Source of the DNA: an uncultured Muribaculum sp.
Lineage (GTDB): Bacteria > Bacteroidota > Bacteroidia > Bacteroidales > Muribaculaceae
Length of the DNA: 64,000 bases
Assembly (NCBI GenBank): GCA_910587665.1
Contig: CAJUMZ010000005.1
Coordinates: 74,180 to 138,179 of the forward strand
Direction: 5' to 3'
Shown: positions 43,891-52,814 of the stretch, in pieces
How the letters are laid out: every line of letters begins with the position of its first letter
Numbering within the stretch: the first letter of the stretch is position 1
Made by a program: the position numbers and the translations under genes
The notes under the pieces: model-generated
What the model was told of the DNA's origin: nothing
Database searches by the model: none
What the model saw: the letters and a program-made list of their open reading frames with translations, nothing else

Positions 43891-45168
43891 ATGACCTACG
43901 ATCAGGCTATCGACTTCCTTTACACGCAACTGCCGATGTTTCAGCGCGTGGGCGCCCCCGCCTACAAGCCGGGGCTTGACACCTCCGTGGCCCTTGCGGC
44001 GGCTTTCGGCAATCCGCAGGAATCATATAAGACAATTCATGTCGGCGGCACCAACGGCAAAGGGTCGACCGCCCATACGCTTGCCGCGATATTGCAGCGT
44101 GCGGGTTACAGGACAGGGCTTTACACGTCGCCCCATCTGGTGGATTTTCGCGAGCGCATACGTGTCGACGGAGAGATGATACCGCGTGAGGAGGTCACCG
44201 GATTTGTGGAGCGTTACATGAATCTCGGCTTTGACAAGTCACCTTCGTTTTTCGAGCTTACCATGGTGATGGCTTTTGAGTATTTTGCCAAGGCCAAGGT
44301 TGATGTGGCGGTGATTGAGGTGGGACTTGGCGGCAGGCTTGACAGCACGAATATCATTCATCCCTGCCTGTCGGTGATCACCAATATCTCCTTTGACCAT
44401 ATGCAGTTTCTCGGCGATACCCTTCCTGCGATCGCTTCCGAGAAAGCCGGGATTATCAAGCCGGGTGTGCCGGTCGTGATAGGGGAGTCGGATGGCGACG
44501 TGCGCGAGGTGTTTGCGTCAAAGGCAGCCGAGGTCGGTGTGTCTGTCCGATATGCCGATGACGAGCATCCTTATTCGGAGGCTGTAGTGGTTGACAAGGG
44601 GATTCTGTACCGTGCCACGCCTTACGGTGATATCACAGGCGAGCTTTCCGGTGACTGTCAGCCGAAAAATGCCGCGACGATACTTGTCGCTGTCGATGAA
44701 CTGCGTAAAGCCGGATTTCGCATCGGTGACGCCGATGTCAAGGCTGGTTTTGCCGGAGTGTGCGGCATTACCGGGCTTATGGGCCGATGGATGAAACTTG
44801 GCGACGCACCGTTTACAGTATGCGACACCGGTCACAATACCGGTGGATGGCAATATCTCTCGCAGCAGCTGGAATCGGCTCCCGGCATCAAGCATATAGT
44901 GATAGGATTTGTCAACGACAAGGACGTTACCTCGATATTGAAAATGCTGCCTACTGATGCCCGCTATTATTTCACCCGCGCCTCGATCGCCCGCGCCATG
45001 GATGAAAATCTGCTGCGGGAGGACGCGGCCACCACCGGACTGCATGGCGAGGCCTATCCCACGGTCATGGAGGCCTACCGCGCCGCCTGTAAGGCGGCAT
45101 CGGCTGCCGACACCATATTTATCGGCGGAAGCACCTTCGTGGTCGCCGACCTCCTCGCCGAAAAATGA
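43891..45168 (+). CDS. folC: Folylpolyglutamate synthase / dihydrofolate synthase
   Basis: An ATP-dependent ligase of 425 residues that adds glutamate to dihydropteroate and to folates. The ATP-binding loop HVGGTNGKGSTAHTLAAIL, YTSPHLVDFRERIRVDGEMI, the VEVGLGGRLDSTN-like IEVGLGGRLDSTNI and TNISFDHMQFLGDTLPAIA, then EKAGIIKPGVP are all present. The C-terminal domain has the CDTGHNTGGWQYL motif. ATG 43891 is used because upstream codons belong to the transporter gene. It completes two folate genes in this window with folK. Confidence 0.96.
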   Translation: MTYDQAIDFLYTQLPMFQRVGAPAYKPGLDTSVALAAAFGNPQESYKTIHVGGTNGKGSTAHTLAAILQRAGYRTGLYTSPHLVDFRERIRVDGEMIPREEVTGFVERYMNLGFDKSPSFFELTMVMAFEYFAKAKVDVAVIEVGLGGRLDSTNIIHPCLSVITNISFDHMQFLGDTLPAIASEKAGIIKPGVPVVIGESDGDVREVFASKAAEVGVSVRYADDEHPYSEAVVVDKGILYRATPYGDITGELSGDCQPKNAATILVAVDELRKAGFRIGDADVKAGFAGVCGITGLMGRWMKLGDAPFTVCDTGHNTGGWQYLSQQLESAPGIKHIVIGFVNDKDVTSILKMLPTDARYYFTRASIARAMDENLLREDAATTGLHGEAYPTVMEAYRAACKAASAADTIFIGGSTFVVADLLAEK

Positions 45169-45187
45169 TAATATTGCTGAAAATTAT

Positions 45188-45195
45188 TATCTTTA
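45188..45195 (+). promoter_or_regulatory. Near-consensus -7 element TATCTTTA of the glycan cluster
   Basis: TATCTTTA, one mismatch from TAnnTTTG, lies 29 bp upstream of ATG 45225. Confidence 0.4.
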
Positions 45196-45224
45196 CAGAT
45201 AAGCGTAAAAAATAGACAGCGATC

Positions 45225-46412
45225 ATGAAAGTGCTACATATATCGACGAGTGACTCCGGAGGTGCAGGCGGGTGTGCCCGTCGTATAAATGCTGCCTTGT
45301 TTGACGAAGGGGTTGACAGTCGGATGCTCGTATATAGGAAAAAAAGCAAGGATGACAGGGTGGTGCGTTATAGCCACCTGGGCTATCGTATTGAGCGGCT
45401 TATGAAAGATCTTGGATTCAAGACTTCTGACATGAAAGATATATCGGCACTGAAGGCTTGGCGTCCGAATGTGTACACACTTCCTGTGTCAAAACATGAT
45501 TTGAGCCGTCATCCGCTTGTAAAGGAAGCTGATATAATTCATCTGCACTGGATCAATAATTTCGTTGATTACCCGTCTTTTTTCAAAAATGTGGACAAGC
45601 CGATCATATGGACCCTTCATGATGAAAACCTGTTTCATGGCGTAGCCCATTATGATGACCCGGCGATTAAGAATGAGGCAATAGAGATCAAGTTTCGCAA
45701 GCTAAAGGAAAAATGTCTTTCAGTCCTTGATAATCTGCATATTGTGTTTCTGTCGGAGTATATGAAAAGACAATATGTCGATGAGCCTGTAATAACGAGT
45801 GCATCAAAGTATATCATTAATAATATGGTCGATTGTTCCGTATTTGCCGGAATTGACAAAAATGTTGCGCGTGAGAGGTTTAACATTCCGTCGGATGTAA
45901 AGGTAATCTCATTTGTTGCCGACAACATAAGCGATAACCGTAAAGGATTGACGAATCTTCTTGAGGCCATCAAGAAAACGGGTCGTGATGATATTGTTGT
46001 GCTTGCTGTCGGTGCTAATCGTGACGGAACCGATTTTGACGGAGTCGTGCAGACAGGTCGTTTATCCGGAGCCGGTGAGATGTCGGCGGCTTACTCCGCG
46101 GCCGATCTGTTTGTCATGCCGTCGCTTGCCGAGGCGTTTGCACAATCGCCAATAGAGGCAATGGCTTGCGGAGTGCCTGTCGTCATGACGCCGATTAGCG
46201 GTAGCGATGAGTTAATAAAAGATTATAACGGCATAAGATGTGCCGATATGAGTATAGAGGCTCTTTCCGTAGCGATTAATGAAGCTCTTTCACGTAATTA
46301 TGACCCGAAGGCGATACGCGAGGATGTTGAATCGCGCTTTTCCCCTTATGCGATTGCTTCCCGATATATAGAAGTGTATAACCACGCTCTTACTGCCTGT
46401 AAATCAAAATAA
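45225..46412 (+). CDS. Glycosyltransferase family 4 protein
   Basis: A 395-residue GT-B enzyme. The glycine-rich start KVLHISTSDSGGAGGCARRI is the acceptor-side motif; the C-terminal domain includes the nucleotide-sugar motif LFVMPSLAEAFAQSPIEAMA then CGVPVVMTPISG, with the catalytic Glu region of GT4 enzymes. The donor and acceptor are unknown. It begins a cluster of five genes for a surface glycan: GT4, GT8, GT2 and Glf in one direction, another transferase facing them. The next gene follows after 10 bp. Confidence 0.9.
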   Translation: MKVLHISTSDSGGAGGCARRINAALFDEGVDSRMLVYRKKSKDDRVVRYSHLGYRIERLMKDLGFKTSDMKDISALKAWRPNVYTLPVSKHDLSRHPLVKEADIIHLHWINNFVDYPSFFKNVDKPIIWTLHDENLFHGVAHYDDPAIKNEAIEIKFRKLKEKCLSVLDNLHIVFLSEYMKRQYVDEPVITSASKYIINNMVDCSVFAGIDKNVARERFNIPSDVKVISFVADNISDNRKGLTNLLEAIKKTGRDDIVVLAVGANRDGTDFDGVVQTGRLSGAGEMSAAYSAADLFVMPSLAEAFAQSPIEAMACGVPVVMTPISGSDELIKDYNGIRCADMSIEALSVAINEALSRNYDPKAIREDVESRFSPYAIASRYIEVYNHALTACKSK

Positions 46413-46422
46413 CTGAATCACA

Positions 46423-47373
46423 ATGACTGACAATCAAGATATGATACATGTTGCATGTTGCATTGACGGCAACTATGTGAAATATTGTACTGTAATGCTG
46501 ACATCCCTCTTGGAAAACAATAAGGACTCGGATATCATGGTACATATAATCGCCGAGAGTCTTAATGATGATACCCGGTTGGTGCTGGCGTCGACTGTAG
46601 AGGGAAAATATGGACAGCAGCTGCAATTTCATTTCCCTGCGAAAGAATTGCTTGCCGACTGCAAGGTAGATGATGACGGGTATATATCGATTGCCACATA
46701 TTACCGCATATTTCTCGGCTCGATACTGGGTGATGATGTGACGAAAGTGATTTATCTTGATTGCGACCTTGTGGTCAATGGTGCCATAAAGAATTTTTGG
46801 GCGACCGATATATCTGATGTTTCTGTCGGGTGTGTCGAGGATATGTGGAGCGGTCGCCCGGAAAGTTACGCGCGATTGCATTTTTCTCCCGAACACCTGT
46901 ATTTCAATGCGGGGGTTTTGTTGCTGAATCTTGAAAAAATGCGGGCTGACGGTTTTGAAAAGCGTGCGATAGATTACCTCAGACTGCATGTCAGCGAGTT
47001 GGTGCTTTACGATCAGGATCTGCTGAATGCATTGCTCCACGATGACAAGAAGTTTATTGCTCATCGTTGGAATGTGCAAGACGGATTTTTGCGGCGACGC
47101 CGCGTGGAGCGTATGCCGGCAGATAGTCTTGTCAAGCTTGAAAGCGAGTTGCAGCATCCTGTAATCATACATTATACCGGCTCCAAGAAGCCGTGGCATT
47201 ACAAGTCGCAGCATCCATGGAAGGGTTTGTATTTCAGGTATCTTGACATGACAAAGTGGCGCGGCGAGCGACCCGTCATGCCGTTGGGCTATAAATTGAA
47301 GTTGATGACTGACGCTTTGTTTCGCGGTTGTGGATTAATGAAACAGAAATATTTGAAATTTCCTGAGATATGA
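46423..47373 (+). CDS. Glycosyltransferase family 8 protein
   Basis: A 316-residue retaining glycosyltransferase of the LgtC/glycogenin type. The N-terminal HVACCIDGNYVKYCTVMLTS then LLENN, the ATYYRIFLGSILGDDVTKVI segment with YLDCDLVVNGAI (the DxD metal site), YFNAGVLLLNLEKMR, YDQDLLNALL and the closing IIHYTGSKKPWHYK are all family motifs. Members often use UDP-galactose or UDP-glucose; the specificity is not visible. It overlaps the GT2 gene by four bases (ATGA), so they are translationally coupled. Confidence 0.93.
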   Translation: MTDNQDMIHVACCIDGNYVKYCTVMLTSLLENNKDSDIMVHIIAESLNDDTRLVLASTVEGKYGQQLQFHFPAKELLADCKVDDDGYISIATYYRIFLGSILGDDVTKVIYLDCDLVVNGAIKNFWATDISDVSVGCVEDMWSGRPESYARLHFSPEHLYFNAGVLLLNLEKMRADGFEKRAIDYLRLHVSELVLYDQDLLNALLHDDKKFIAHRWNVQDGFLRRRRVERMPADSLVKLESELQHPVIIHYTGSKKPWHYKSQHPWKGLYFRYLDMTKWRGERPVMPLGYKLKLMTDALFRGCGLMKQKYLKFPEI

Positions 47374-48200
47374 GCAGTGAACTTATAACAGTGGTGACCG
47401 TGTCGTATAATGAGGGCGACAACCTTCTGAAAACTATGGAGTCAGTGATGTCGCAGACTTATCGCCCGCTTGAATACATCGTGATAGACGGTGGATCGAC
47501 CGACGGCAGCTATGAGCGTGCCATGTCGGCCATGGTGCCTAAAGCCGAGGAGGCGGGCATCATGCTGAAAGGCGTGTCGGAGCCTGACAAGGGCATTTAT
47601 GACGGCATGAACAAGGGCGCTGCAATGGCAACAGGGAAATATGTTAATTTCATGAATGCCGGCGACCGGTTTTATGATGATGATACGATAAGGCGTTTTT
47701 TCAGCCATGAAGCCGTGGAGGGGGCTGCAATTATATATGGCGATTATTTAAGACAGAAAGATTATGCGGCATTGTCCTGCATGGGAGAGCCGCCGGAGGT
47801 AATTGGCCGTCGCATGCCCACATCCCACCAGGCGATTTTTATAAACACTATGTTTATGAAAAAGTATCCCTATGACACAGCCTACAAGATTGCTGCCGAT
47901 TTCGATTTTGTCCATAAAATGTATAAAATGGGCGAAAAGATTTGCCATATTCCCGATTTTGTCGCCGTATGTGAGGCGGTGCAGGGGCTTTCAAGCCGTC
48001 ACAGGGTAATGATGCATAAGGAGTGTGACCGTATTGTAGGGATTCCGCTCACTCCCGGCAGGCGAATGAAATATGCACTCAAATCAATGGAACATAATAT
48101 AATAGGGACGTTTAATGCTTTACTCCCTCGGAAATTGTTGAACAAGATGAAGAAAATGAACAGGCGTCGTCTGGAAAACAGGAGAAAATCTAAAGCATGA
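47370..48200 (+). CDS. Glycosyltransferase family 2 protein
   Basis: A 276-residue inverting GT-A enzyme resembling WcaE-type transferases. The start ITVVTVSYNEGDNLLKTMES, the YIVIDGGSTDGSYERA nucleotide-binding region and SEPDKGIYDGMNKGAAMATG followed by KYVNFMNAGDRF are typical. The C-terminal 40 residues are very basic (KKMNRRRLENRRKSK) and could associate with the membrane or nucleotide lipids. It overlaps the GT8 gene by ATGA and lies 15 bp before the UDP-galactopyranose mutase gene. Confidence 0.92.
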   Translation: MSSELITVVTVSYNEGDNLLKTMESVMSQTYRPLEYIVIDGGSTDGSYERAMSAMVPKAEEAGIMLKGVSEPDKGIYDGMNKGAAMATGKYVNFMNAGDRFYDDDTIRRFFSHEAVEGAAIIYGDYLRQKDYAALSCMGEPPEVIGRRMPTSHQAIFINTMFMKKYPYDTAYKIAADFDFVHKMYKMGEKICHIPDFVAVCEAVQGLSSRHRVMMHKECDRIVGIPLTPGRRMKYALKSMEHNIIGTFNALLPRKLLNKMKKMNRRRLENRRKSKA

Positions 48201-48215
48201 TGCGTTAAAATATAA

Positions 48216-49304
48216 ATGGAAATGGATAAACATTATGATTATTTGATCGTCGGTGCCGGACTGTATGGCGCGATGTTTGCATATAAGGCTATCCGTGAAG
48301 GTAAAAGCTGTCTTGTCATTGACCGCCGCGACCATATAGGGGGATATTGCTACACGGAAAAGATAAACGGTATAGAGGTTCATAAATTCGGGGCACACAT
48401 ATTCCGCACAAACAGTAAGAAAGTGTGGGACTTTGTAAACGGTGTCGCTGATTTTCTGCCGTTTGTAAATTCGCCGATTGCCCGGGTAGGGGATAAGGTC
48501 TATAATCTCCCGTTCAATATGAACACATTTAATGAACTGTGGGGAGTGACTACACCGGAAGAGGCGCGTGAAAAGATCAAGGAGTCGGTGATACCGTGTG
48601 AGCATCCTGAAAATCTCGAACAGTTTGTCCTATCTGCTGTGGGGCGTGAGATATACGAGAAATTCATAAAGGGATATACCGAAAAACAATGGGGCAGAAA
48701 GTGCAGCGAGCTTCCGGTGTCGACCATGAGCCGTGTGCCTATACGCCTTACTTACAATAACAGCTATTACAATGAACTCTACCAAGGTATTCCTGCCGAG
48801 GGATATACCGTATTTATCGACCGACTTCTTGAAGGTGCGGAGGTAAGGCTCGGCATAGACTATCTTGAAAACCGTGACCGGCTGCGTTCGCTTGCCGACT
48901 GTGTGCTTTTCACCGGACCGATTGACCGCTATTTTGACTATTGCTTCGGCAGGCTCGACTATCAGGCTGTGGGTTTCCAGGATGTATATCATGAAAATTG
49001 CGATAACTTCCAGGGAAATGCCGTGGTGAACTATCCCGATGCGTCGGTGCCTTACACCCGCTCGATAGAGCACCGTCATTTTGTGCCTACCGATGCCGAG
49101 GGTACTATCGTTACATACGAATTCCCGCTGGGCTCTTATCTGAATGGCGGTGATCCATCTTATCCGATATTGAATGAGAGAAACCGGGAGATGTATGCGC
49201 GTTATCATGAGCTTGCCGGGAAGGAGCCGGGGGTGATTTTCGGCGGTCGTCTCGGAGAATACCGCTATTACGCGATGAACGACATAGTGGAGAAATTTAT
49301 CTGA
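48216..49304 (+). CDS. glf: UDP-galactopyranose mutase
   Basis: A flavoenzyme of 362 residues that converts UDP-galactopyranose to UDP-galactofuranose. The FAD-binding motif IVGAGLYGAMFAYKAIREG, RRDHIGGYCYTEKINGIEVH, KFGAHIFRTNSKKVW, the GYTEKQWGRKCSELP motif and the conserved IFGGRLGEYRYYAMND end are all present. ATG 48222 (MDKHYDYLIVG) is an alternative start two codons later. Its presence predicts that the local glycan contains galactofuranose, which fits the opposing transferase gene. Confidence 0.96.
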   Translation: MEMDKHYDYLIVGAGLYGAMFAYKAIREGKSCLVIDRRDHIGGYCYTEKINGIEVHKFGAHIFRTNSKKVWDFVNGVADFLPFVNSPIARVGDKVYNLPFNMNTFNELWGVTTPEEAREKIKESVIPCEHPENLEQFVLSAVGREIYEKFIKGYTEKQWGRKCSELPVSTMSRVPIRLTYNNSYYNELYQGIPAEGYTVFIDRLLEGAEVRLGIDYLENRDRLRSLADCVLFTGPIDRYFDYCFGRLDYQAVGFQDVYHENCDNFQGNAVVNYPDASVPYTRSIEHRHFVPTDAEGTIVTYEFPLGSYLNGGDPSYPILNERNREMYARYHELAGKEPGVIFGGRLGEYRYYAMNDIVEKFI

Positions 49305-49363
49305 GTTGAACCTTCCGATTTTCTTCTTGACGAACCTGTGAGAATTTTTTACATGTTGAGTTT

Positions 49364-50401
49364 TCATCCTTCTCCGCCGAGCTCTTTTACTGCGGCGGAA
49401 AGTGCTGCTGTAGTGAATGAGCCTTTGGAAAGCTTTTTGCCTACCGCTGCCGCTCTCGCTTTCATTTTCTGGTAATCCTCGGTAGACATGTTGCCGAGGA
49501 TCTCTTCAATGTCGTCAAGTGAATCGACTGCGATTCCAACTCCTTCACGTGTCACAAAGTCGGCGATTCCCGATCCTCTCCACACAATCACCGGGACTTC
49601 GCAGCGAAGATACAGCGATGTCTTGTGAGGTGCGATATAGCGTATATAGTCGCCTATTATCCCTTCGCAACCGTTTTTAGACGATCCGTACCACACAAGC
49701 CCGAAATCGGCACCCGGCGACGCTATCAGGTCATCGGAATTGATATAGCCGCGGAAATCTATATTGCATCCGTCGGTTACTTTCTCCGGCTGAAATCCGG
49801 CGCCATAGAGAATAGTTGACCAATTTTTTGCGTTTTTCCCCATTTCATACAGTGCGGCGTTGTAGCCATAATCCAGTCCACCGACATACATCACCTTGTA
49901 AGGCTTTTTAGGTACATCGCGCCTTTCCGGAGCTGAGGTTTCCGAAAGGAAGTCGAAAAGACCCAAAGTGGCTATCGGTCGCTTGCATCCGTGCCCGACA
50001 AGCCAGTCGCGCATCCTATCGGAGTGGGCGATTATATAGTCGGCGAGCGACAGTTTCTCTATCTCTTCTTTTATGGTGAGCTTTTTGCGGCGGAAGCTTC
50101 CGAGGTCATGGATGAGCACAACTACTTTTGCCCCGCGTGCATGGGCGAGGCGACACTGGATCTTAAAATATTTCTTCAAAGGATATTGAAGCACAAGGAT
50201 GTCGCCTCTCTTAAGGTGAAACGGGGCAGATGCCATGCTTGCCAGTGTGGCGAAAAAAGCGGTGACCACTCCTTTATAATTGGTCTGTTTCATCCCGACA
50301 TTTTTAAATCCGAGATTTTGCATTATCTGCTCGATGTCTATTTTTGCCTTTGCTCCGGCATATGCTGAGCTGCGATAGTTGCGCGAAAGGTAACAATTCA
50401 T
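49364..50401 (-). CDS. Glycosyltransferase, possibly galactofuranosyltransferase
   Basis: A 345-residue GT-B-like protein. Features are the helical start YRSSAYAGAKAKIDIEQIMQ, LVLQYPLKKYFKI and AKVVVLIHDLGSFRRKKLT, the nucleotide-side VMYVGGLDYGYNAALYE, and GADFGLVWYGSSKNGCEGII then NYIR-like YIRYIAPHKTSLYLRCEVPVI. These resemble WbbI-like beta-1,6-galactofuranosyltransferases, and glf is next door, so a galactofuranose donor is a reasonable inference. ATG 50401 is used; an upstream start would cross the divergent promoters. Confidence 0.8.
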   Translation of the reverse strand: MNCYLSRNYRSSAYAGAKAKIDIEQIMQNLGFKNVGMKQTNYKGVVTAFFATLASMASAPFHLKRGDILVLQYPLKKYFKIQCRLAHARGAKVVVLIHDLGSFRRKKLTIKEEIEKLSLADYIIAHSDRMRDWLVGHGCKRPIATLGLFDFLSETSAPERRDVPKKPYKVMYVGGLDYGYNAALYEMGKNAKNWSTILYGAGFQPEKVTDGCNIDFRGYINSDDLIASPGADFGLVWYGSSKNGCEGIIGDYIRYIAPHKTSLYLRCEVPVIVWRGSGIADFVTREGVGIAVDSLDDIEEILGNMSTEDYQKMKARAAAVGKKLSKGSFTTAALSAAVKELGGEG

Positions 50402-50434
50402 GGAAATATGATAAAATGAGATATTTTCGTTTTT

Positions 50435-50443
50435 GCAAAGGTA
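50435..50443 (-). promoter_or_regulatory. Predicted -7 element TACCTTTGC of the glycosyltransferase gene
   Basis: The minus strand reads TACCTTTGC, 34 bp upstream of the start at 50401. It forms one arm of the perfect palindrome at 50436-50471. Confidence 0.6.
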
Positions 50444-50471
50444 ATAAAAATCGCGATTTTTATTACCTTTG
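50436..50471. repeat. Perfect 36-bp palindrome holding two divergent -7 elements
   Basis: All 18 base pairs match without a loop; the centre is ATCG/CGAT. Each outer arm contains ACCTTTG, so both the minus-strand and the plus-strand -7 elements lie inside the palindrome. A dimeric regulator could bind here. Confidence 0.9.
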
Positions 50472-50472
50472 T
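50464..50472 (+). promoter_or_regulatory. Predicted -7 element TACCTTTG of the uxuA operon
   Basis: TACCTTTG lies 28 bp upstream of ATG 50500 and is the mirror copy of the divergent promoter. Confidence 0.6.
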
Positions 50473-50499
50473 GATGCAACTTATTAACCTGATTTATCA

Positions 50500-51660
50500 A
50501 TGGAAAAGACATGGCGCTGGTTTGGCCCCAATGACAAAATTACGCTCGACATGCTCAGGCAGATCGGCGTGGAGGGTATTGTGACCTCGCTTCACCACAT
50601 CCCTAACGGAGAGGTATGGAGCTATGAGGAAGTGATGAAAATGAAAAATTTCATAGAGGATCACGGTCTGCGCTGGTCGGTGGTGGAAAGCCTTCCGGTC
50701 AGTGAATCGATCAAGTACGGAGGTGCCGACCGTGACAAGCTGATTGAACGCTATAAGGAAAGTCTTGCCAATCTCGGCAAGGCGGGTGTAAAGACTATCT
50801 GTTACAACTTCATGCCCGTGCTTGACTGGGCGCGCACCGACCTTGAATATCCCAACGGCGACGGGACTTCTAATCTTTATTTCAACCGCGCGGAGTTTGC
50901 CTATTTCGACTGCTGCATACTCAAGCGCGAGGGGGCGGAGAAGGATTATGACGCCGACACGCTCTCCCGTCTTGAAGAGCTGAAGAAAACAATGACTCCC
51001 GAAGGGGAGCATCGTCTTGTCGACAATATAATTGTAAAGACACAGGGATTTGTCAACGGCAATATATCGGAGGATGATACAACCCCGGTCGACACTTTCC
51101 GCGACCTTCTGAAGCTTTATGACGGCATCGACCGTGACACGCTCCGTGCCAACATGAAATATTTCCTTGAGGCTATCATGCCGGTGTGCCGTGAATATGA
51201 CATAAACATGTGTGTGCATCCCGATGATCCTCCGTTGCAGATACTTGGATTGCCGCGTATAGTGACATGTGACGCCGATATCGAATGGTTCCTGAACGCG
51301 GTGCCTGACAGCCATAACGGCTTGACTTTCTGCGCAGGGTCGCTTAGTGCGGGAGCCCACAACGATGTACCCGCGCTCGCTAAGAAATATGCCGGTCGCA
51401 CCCACTTCGTGCATGCCCGTATATGCAACGTGCTTCCCAACGGCGATTTCAAGGAGTCGACCCATCTTGACCCGAGGCTGATTGACGTGATACGCACGTT
51501 TGAGCGCGAACGCCCGGGAGTGCCGATGCGCGTCGACCATGCCCCGCTGATGCTTGGCGACGAAAAGATGGGCTATAATGCCGGGTACTCGTTCCATGGC
51601 AGGATGCTTGCCCTCGGCATGGTGTCGGGCATCATGGCTACAATAAATGATTTAAAATAA
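50500..51660 (+). CDS. uxuA: Mannonate dehydratase
   Basis: UxuA dehydrates D-mannonate to 2-keto-3-deoxygluconate in glucuronate breakdown. The 386-residue product has the expected length. Motifs are MEKTWRWFGPNDKITLDMLR at the start, VKTICYNFMPVLDWARTDLE, CVHPDDPPLQILGLPRIV with metal-binding residues, the CAGSLSAGAHND stretch, HFVHARIC, and MRVDHAPLMLGDEKMGYNAG near the end. All are complete. It shares an operon with the SDR gene 54 bp downstream, consistent with the uronate pathway. Confidence 0.96.
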   Translation: MEKTWRWFGPNDKITLDMLRQIGVEGIVTSLHHIPNGEVWSYEEVMKMKNFIEDHGLRWSVVESLPVSESIKYGGADRDKLIERYKESLANLGKAGVKTICYNFMPVLDWARTDLEYPNGDGTSNLYFNRAEFAYFDCCILKREGAEKDYDADTLSRLEELKKTMTPEGEHRLVDNIIVKTQGFVNGNISEDDTTPVDTFRDLLKLYDGIDRDTLRANMKYFLEAIMPVCREYDINMCVHPDDPPLQILGLPRIVTCDADIEWFLNAVPDSHNGLTFCAGSLSAGAHNDVPALAKKYAGRTHFVHARICNVLPNGDFKESTHLDPRLIDVIRTFERERPGVPMRVDHAPLMLGDEKMGYNAGYSFHGRMLALGMVSGIMATINDLK

Positions 51661-51665
51661 AAATC

Positions 51666-51697
51666 GGTCATTAAGGTCTTTAAACTCCTTAATGACC
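51666..51697. repeat. Perfect inverted repeat between uxuA and the SDR gene
   Basis: GGTCATTAAGG (51666-51676) and CCTTAATGACC (51687-51697) form an 11-bp stem with a 10-nt loop. The TTAATGACCCT end also occurs in the intercistronic hairpin at 35017-35073. It may tune expression between the two genes. Confidence 0.7.
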
Positions 51698-51714
51698 CTA
51701 AAGTCGTTATAATT

Positions 51715-52527
51715 ATGAATGAATTGTTTTCAGTAAAAGATAAGGTGGTGGTGATCACCGGCGGCACCGGGGTGCTCGGTGCTTGTATAGGAGAGTATCT
51801 TGCCCTTGAAGGCGCGAAGGTGGTGCTTATGGGGCGCCGCCGTGATGAGGGTGAGAAAATCGTCGACAAGATAAAGGCGCAGGGTGGCGAGGCTATGTTT
51901 CTCGTTACCGACGTGATGGATGTCGAGGTAGTGCGTGAAAACTGCAATGATGTCATGGCGGCATACGGTCGTGTGGATGCCCTGCTCAATGCCGCGGGGG
52001 GCAATATGCCCGGTGCTACAATTGCTCCGTCGGGTACATTCTTTGATGTAAAGATCGAGGAGTTTGAGCGGGTGCTCAATCTTAATCTTACCGGCACGGT
52101 GATACCCACTCAAGTATTTCTCAAACCTATGGTTGACGCCGGCAAGGGTGCGATAGTCAACTTCTCGTCGATGGCGGCATTCCGCCCTATGACCCGTGTG
52201 CTCGGCTATGCCGCGGCAAAAGCGGGAATAAGCAACTTCACCGCATTTATGGCAAATGAGGTTGCCACAAAGTTTACCCCGGCAATACGTGTCAACGCTA
52301 TTGCTCCCGGATTTTTCCTCACCAACCAGAACCGTGCGCTGCTTACCAACCCTGACGGCTCGCTGACCGAGCGTGGTGCCGACGTCATCCGTCAGACCCC
52401 GTTCAAGCGTTTTGGAAAGCCTGAAGAGCTTTGCGGCACTATCCAATATCTGATAAGCGACGCGGCTTCATTTGTCACCGGCACAGTCGCTGTGGTCGAC
52501 GGAGGCTTCAATGCCTTTGCGATGTAA
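51715..52527 (+). CDS. SDR-family oxidoreductase, candidate D-fructuronate reductase
   Basis: A 270-residue short-chain dehydrogenase. The NAD-binding ITGGTGVLGACIGEYLALEG, the NAAGGNMPG motif, and the catalytic NFSSMAAFRPMTRVLGYAAA followed by K give a complete Ser-Tyr-Lys set. The C-terminal end has VTGTVAVVDGGF. Because it directly follows uxuA, the best guess is reduction of D-fructuronate to D-mannonate, the step before UxuA; this replaces the long-chain UxuB type. That specificity is inferred from context only. Confidence 0.87.
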   Translation: MNELFSVKDKVVVITGGTGVLGACIGEYLALEGAKVVLMGRRRDEGEKIVDKIKAQGGEAMFLVTDVMDVEVVRENCNDVMAAYGRVDALLNAAGGNMPGATIAPSGTFFDVKIEEFERVLNLNLTGTVIPTQVFLKPMVDAGKGAIVNFSSMAAFRPMTRVLGYAAAKAGISNFTAFMANEVATKFTPAIRVNAIAPGFFLTNQNRALLTNPDGSLTERGADVIRQTPFKRFGKPEELCGTIQYLISDAASFVTGTVAVVDGGFNAFAM

Positions 52528-52595
52528 ACAATAAGAGTGAAAATGTGTTATAAGTATAGCGTGAAATATATTATTCAACAAAAAATAGAAACGAA

Positions 52596-52793
52596 ATGAA
52601 ACCGTTACACATCATTCTCTCTGTAATTGGCGGTGCTATCGCAGGTGCCGCAGTAGGACTTCTTCTTGCCCCTGAAAAGGGTGAGGATACACGCAATCAG
52701 ATCATGGAATTCCTGAAGGAAAAGGGCATCCGCCTGAAAAAGAGCCAGATGGAAGAGCTGGTAGACGAGATTGCCGATGAACTGAAAAAGTAA
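52596..52793 (+). CDS. YtxH-domain small membrane protein (copy 1)
   Basis: A 65-residue protein: a hydrophobic N-terminal segment (LHIILSVIGGAIAGAAVGLL) with a YtxH-like LLAPEKGEDTRNQIMEFL repeat, and a charged C-terminal helix ending in KSQMEELVDEIADELKK. YtxH proteins are small, membrane-anchored and linked to general stress in Gram-positive bacteria; the role in Bacteroidetes is unknown. It is the first gene of a set of membrane proteins that continues to the outer-membrane protein at 53845. Confidence 0.8.
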   Translation: MKPLHIILSVIGGAIAGAAVGLLLAPEKGEDTRNQIMEFLKEKGIRLKKSQMEELVDEIADELKK

Positions 52794-52814
52794 CCACCTA
52801 TACCGTATAAGATT

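Noticed and set aside
50497..51597. 366-codon minus-strand frame over uxuA
   Set aside because: It mirrors the uxuA codons, which encode a complete conserved enzyme.
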